From Verrucomicrobiota bacterium (GTDB taxonomy: Bacteria > Verrucomicrobiota > Verrucomicrobiia > Chthoniobacterales > Chthoniobacteraceae), in the NCBI GenBank assembly GCA_003402745.1, contig QQND01000016.1, positions 1 to 46,692 on the forward strand: a stretch of 46,692 nucleotides of DNA. Reading direction: 5' to 3'. Within the stretch, counting starts at the first letter, position 1, and every line of letters begins with the position of its first letter. Below, piece after piece: positions 44,414 through 46,692 of the stretch. The notes under the pieces are model-generated. The model saw only the letters and a program-made list of their open reading frames with translations, was not told the DNA's origin and ran no database searches. The translations under genes and the position numbers were made by a program.

Positions 44414-46312
44414 ATGGCTGAATCCGTCCCGCCGCAGGCTGTCTTAAGCGCCTCAGAACTTACCATCGCCTTTGGCGCCAAACCCCTCCTCAAATCAGGC
44501 ACCATTGCTATTCTCGAGGGAGAGCGCATCGGGATGGTTGGCCGCAATGGTTGCGGCAAATCCACCTTCCTAAAAATAGCCGCCGGCGCCCTCGCTCCGG
44601 ACTCGGGCCAGGTCACCTTGCGCCGAGGACTGCTCACCGGCTATCTTCCCCAAGATTTTGAACTCGAGGAGGAACTCACCGTCCACGAGGCCGTCCTGCG
44701 CGGTGCCTCCGCCATTCAGGCCCTGATCGCCGAGTACGAAGCGGACACTGCCGACAGCTCGCGAGCCGCATTTTTACTTGAGCGCATCGAGCAACTGGAA
44801 GGTTGGACTCTGGATTCTCGGGCCAAGTCCCTGCTCACAAATCTCAACGCTCCTGCGCCTGACCGTATCGTCGGCACCCTGAGTGGCGGCGAAAAACGAC
44901 GGGTCGCCCTTTGTCGCAGCCTTATAGCGCGCCCCGACCTCCTGATTCTCGACGAGCCCACCAACCATCTCGATACAGACTCCATCCTCTGGCTCGAGGA
45001 ATTCCTTGCCCGCTATCAGGGGACCTGCATTTTTGTGACCCACGATCGGTACTTTCTCGACCGGGTATGCAATCGAATCGTCGAAATCCACCTCGGAGCG
45101 TTTGTTTCCTTTCCGGGCAACTATACCGACTACCTCATCGCCCAAGCCGAGCGCGAAGCGGTAGCCGATCAAACTGAGCATCGCCGGCAAAAGTTTCTCA
45201 AAAGCGAACTCGAATGGGTCCGCCGCGCTCCTGGTGCTCGGCGGACCAAATCGCAGGACCGCGTGGACCGTTATTTTGAAGCTGCTGCGCAGGGTCCCCC
45301 TGAGAAAACCGGCGACGCAGACCTCATCCTCCCTCCCCCACGCGAACTCGGAAACAGGGTCATTTCACTCAAGGACGTTGCGGCCGAGGCCAACGGGCGC
45401 ACCCTGTTCTCTGGACTGACTTGGGAGGTTCCCGCAGGAGCGCGAGTGGGTATCGTCGGCCGCAACGGCTCTGGAAAAACGACCCTCCTTCGCATCCTCA
45501 CCGGAGACCAGGAGCCGTCCCGAGGCACCGTGGAGCGGGGCGCCCGTTCGGAAATCAACCTGATTGACCAGCACCGGCTGCAGATCGACCACAACCGTAC
45601 CGTCTGGGACGAGGTTGGCGAGGGGCGTGAAACCGTCAAACTGGGCGAGGAAACCGTTACGCTCCGAGGCTATCTGCGCCGCTTTCTCTTTCAGGAAGAC
45701 CAAATGAATCAGCTAACCGGCCAGCTCAGCGGCGGGGAGCGCAGCCGGGTGTTGCTTGCAAAGATCCTCAAACGCGGCGGCAACGTCCTGCTGTTGGATG
45801 AACCCACGAACGACCTGGATTTGGCGACGTTGCGGGTGCTTGAGGAGGCGTTGGTGCGTTTCAAGGGCACGGTGATCGTGGTCAGCCACGACCGTTATTT
45901 CATGAACCGGGTTTGCACGCATGTGCTTGCTTTCGAGCAGGACGGCTCGCTTGGTTATGATGTTGGTAACTACGATGAGTACCTTGCCAGAAAGGCGAAC
46001 CGCCAGTCCAAGGCGGTTCCTGTGTCCATGGTGAAGGAGGCCCTTGTTCAGGCGCAAAAGGGGGGGCGTGCGGTAAAGATGTCTTGGAAAGAAGAGCGTG
46101 AGTTGGAGGGCATTGAGGAGCAGATACACCTTGCCGAGGCGGCGGTGGCTGAGGCTGAAGTGCAGCTGAACGACCCCGGATTTTACCGTGGGGGAGCTCC
46201 TGAGATTGCTGCTTTTCAGGCAAAGCTGGATGGACAGCGTAAAGGAGTGGCGGCCTTGTATGCCCGCTGGGAGGAGTTGGAGCAGAAAAAGGTGGCGGCC
46301 ACACTTGGCTAA
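44414..46312 (+). CDS. uup: ABC-F family ATPase (Uup-like)
   Basis: A soluble ATPase with two ABC domains and no membrane part, 632 residues. First domain: Walker A GRNGCGKST near 43-51, signature LSGGEKRR, Walker B LLILDEPTNHLD. Second domain: GRNGSGKTT, LSGGERSR and LLLDEPTNDLD. An interdomain linker (about 255-310) and a C-terminal coiled-coil tail (EERELEGIEEQIHLAEAAV... to the end) match Uup, which acts on ribosomes or branched DNA. The ATG at 44414 is standard, with no Shine-Dalgarno sequence. Upstream is a divergent DUF1592 gene (288 bp between starts). Confidence 0.93.
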   Translation: MAESVPPQAVLSASELTIAFGAKPLLKSGTIAILEGERIGMVGRNGCGKSTFLKIAAGALAPDSGQVTLRRGLLTGYLPQDFELEEELTVHEAVLRGASAIQALIAEYEADTADSSRAAFLLERIEQLEGWTLDSRAKSLLTNLNAPAPDRIVGTLSGGEKRRVALCRSLIARPDLLILDEPTNHLDTDSILWLEEFLARYQGTCIFVTHDRYFLDRVCNRIVEIHLGAFVSFPGNYTDYLIAQAEREAVADQTEHRRQKFLKSELEWVRRAPGARRTKSQDRVDRYFEAAAQGPPEKTGDADLILPPPRELGNRVISLKDVAAEANGRTLFSGLTWEVPAGARVGIVGRNGSGKTTLLRILTGDQEPSRGTVERGARSEINLIDQHRLQIDHNRTVWDEVGEGRETVKLGEETVTLRGYLRRFLFQEDQMNQLTGQLSGGERSRVLLAKILKRGGNVLLLDEPTNDLDLATLRVLEEALVRFKGTVIVVSHDRYFMNRVCTHVLAFEQDGSLGYDVGNYDEYLARKANRQSKAVPVSMVKEALVQAQKGGRAVKMSWKEERELEGIEEQIHLAEAAVAEAEVQLNDPGFYRGGAPEIAAFQAKLDGQRKGVAALYARWEELEQKKVAATLG

Positions 46313-46494
46313 ATTTTTTCCACACCACGGGTCTGTTTGGGCCTCAGAACGGATGGGGTGGGGGGCTTTTCGTTGCGGTGTGTGTCCTCTGGCGGAAGCG
46401 AGAATCGTCTAAAAAGGAGCTTGAGGATGGGTTGATTTCTTGTTGATATAGACCTCTTGTCCTAGGTTGAGCAAGAAGCTCAGCGCAAAGGTTT

Positions 46495-46564
<70 letters not shown>

Positions 46565-46566
<2 letters not shown>

Positions 46567-46583
46567 CCCTTATTATGAGGGAG
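46565..46583 (+). terminator. Hairpin directly after tRNA-Thr
   Basis: CTCCCT (46565-46570) pairs with AGGGAG (46578-46583) across a 7-nt loop, starting in the last acceptor base of the tRNA. No T-run follows, so it may act in tRNA 3' processing or termination. Confidence 0.35.
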
Positions 46584-46626
46584 TTACAGAAGGCGCGAGC
46601 GGATTTGGTTCTCCAGAGTCCAAAAA

Positions 46627-46648
46627 AGTACAGTTAAAGTACAGTTAA
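46627..46648. repeat. Two tandem copies of an 11-bp repeat (AGTACAGTTAA)
   Basis: Perfect direct repeat at 46627-46637 and 46638-46648, about 60 bp past the tRNA. It may be a protein-binding or recombination site, but no integrase is visible before the window ends. Confidence 0.8.
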
Positions 46649-46692
46649 AACCGGCTGGACGCTCGTTTCGGCACCCCAAAAACGCGACGTAA

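Overview
The window looks like chromosomal DNA of a Verrucomicrobia-type (PVC superphylum) bacterium. The evidence is gene content: two DUF1549/DUF1553-DUF1501 pairs, one DUF1592/DUF1588-DUF1552 pair, an ECF sigma/FecR-LamG pair, two secreted sulfatases, a CE15 glucuronoyl esterase and DUF5069. Almost no start codon has a recognisable Shine-Dalgarno sequence. Several starts are instead preceded by a short C-rich tract. I assign the phylum by family knowledge, not by a phylogenetic marker.

Layout. 1-7.1 kb: the end of a giant tandem-duplicated UvrA, then two secreted sulfatases. 7.4-14.3 kb: a SUMF1-like lipoprotein, a Fur-family regulator, a nitroreductase, a DUF5069 protein, a fatty-acid-hydroxylase-like membrane protein, a Sel1-repeat protein, an ECF sigma factor with a one-TM partner, and a secreted DUF2059 protein. 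14.4-20.7 kb: a secreted glucuronoyl esterase divergent from a complete five-gene dlt operon ordered D-C-X-A-B. 20.6-22.4 kb: a PHP phosphoesterase and an acyl desaturase on the minus strand. 23.0-33.4 kb: an ECF sigma gene interrupted by a TGA codon, a FecR-LamG protein, and two convergent cytochrome-c/DUF1549/DUF1553 plus DUF1501 pairs. 33.5-37.8 kb: a sugar or sugar-acid catabolic cluster (Zn alcohol dehydrogenase, aldo/keto reductase, tagaturonate-epimerase-like protein) with a divergent AraC regulator. 38-40.3 kb: two small envelope proteins and a family 2 glycosyltransferase. 40.8-44.1 kb: the DUF1592/DUF1552 pair. 44.4-46.6 kb: an ABC-F ATPase (Uup-like) and tRNA-Thr(CGT).

How the genes work together. 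The window is rich in outward-facing functions: desulfation and de-esterification of polysaccharides, sugar-acid oxidation, heme-bearing secreted proteins, and sigma/anti-sigma control of such modules. The most notable system is the dlt operon. It encodes carrier activation (DltA), carrier (DltC), membrane acyl transfer (DltB), a 48-residue acyl-relay peptide (DltX) and DltD, in a lineage with a Gram-negative-type envelope and no known teichoic acids. Its DltB carries a C-terminal extension of about 150 residues, containing a probable beta-sandwich domain and a charged/proline-rich tail, that ordinary DltB lacks. The acceptor polymer is unknown, so this may be an undescribed D-alanylation (or other aminoacylation) route for an envelope glycan.
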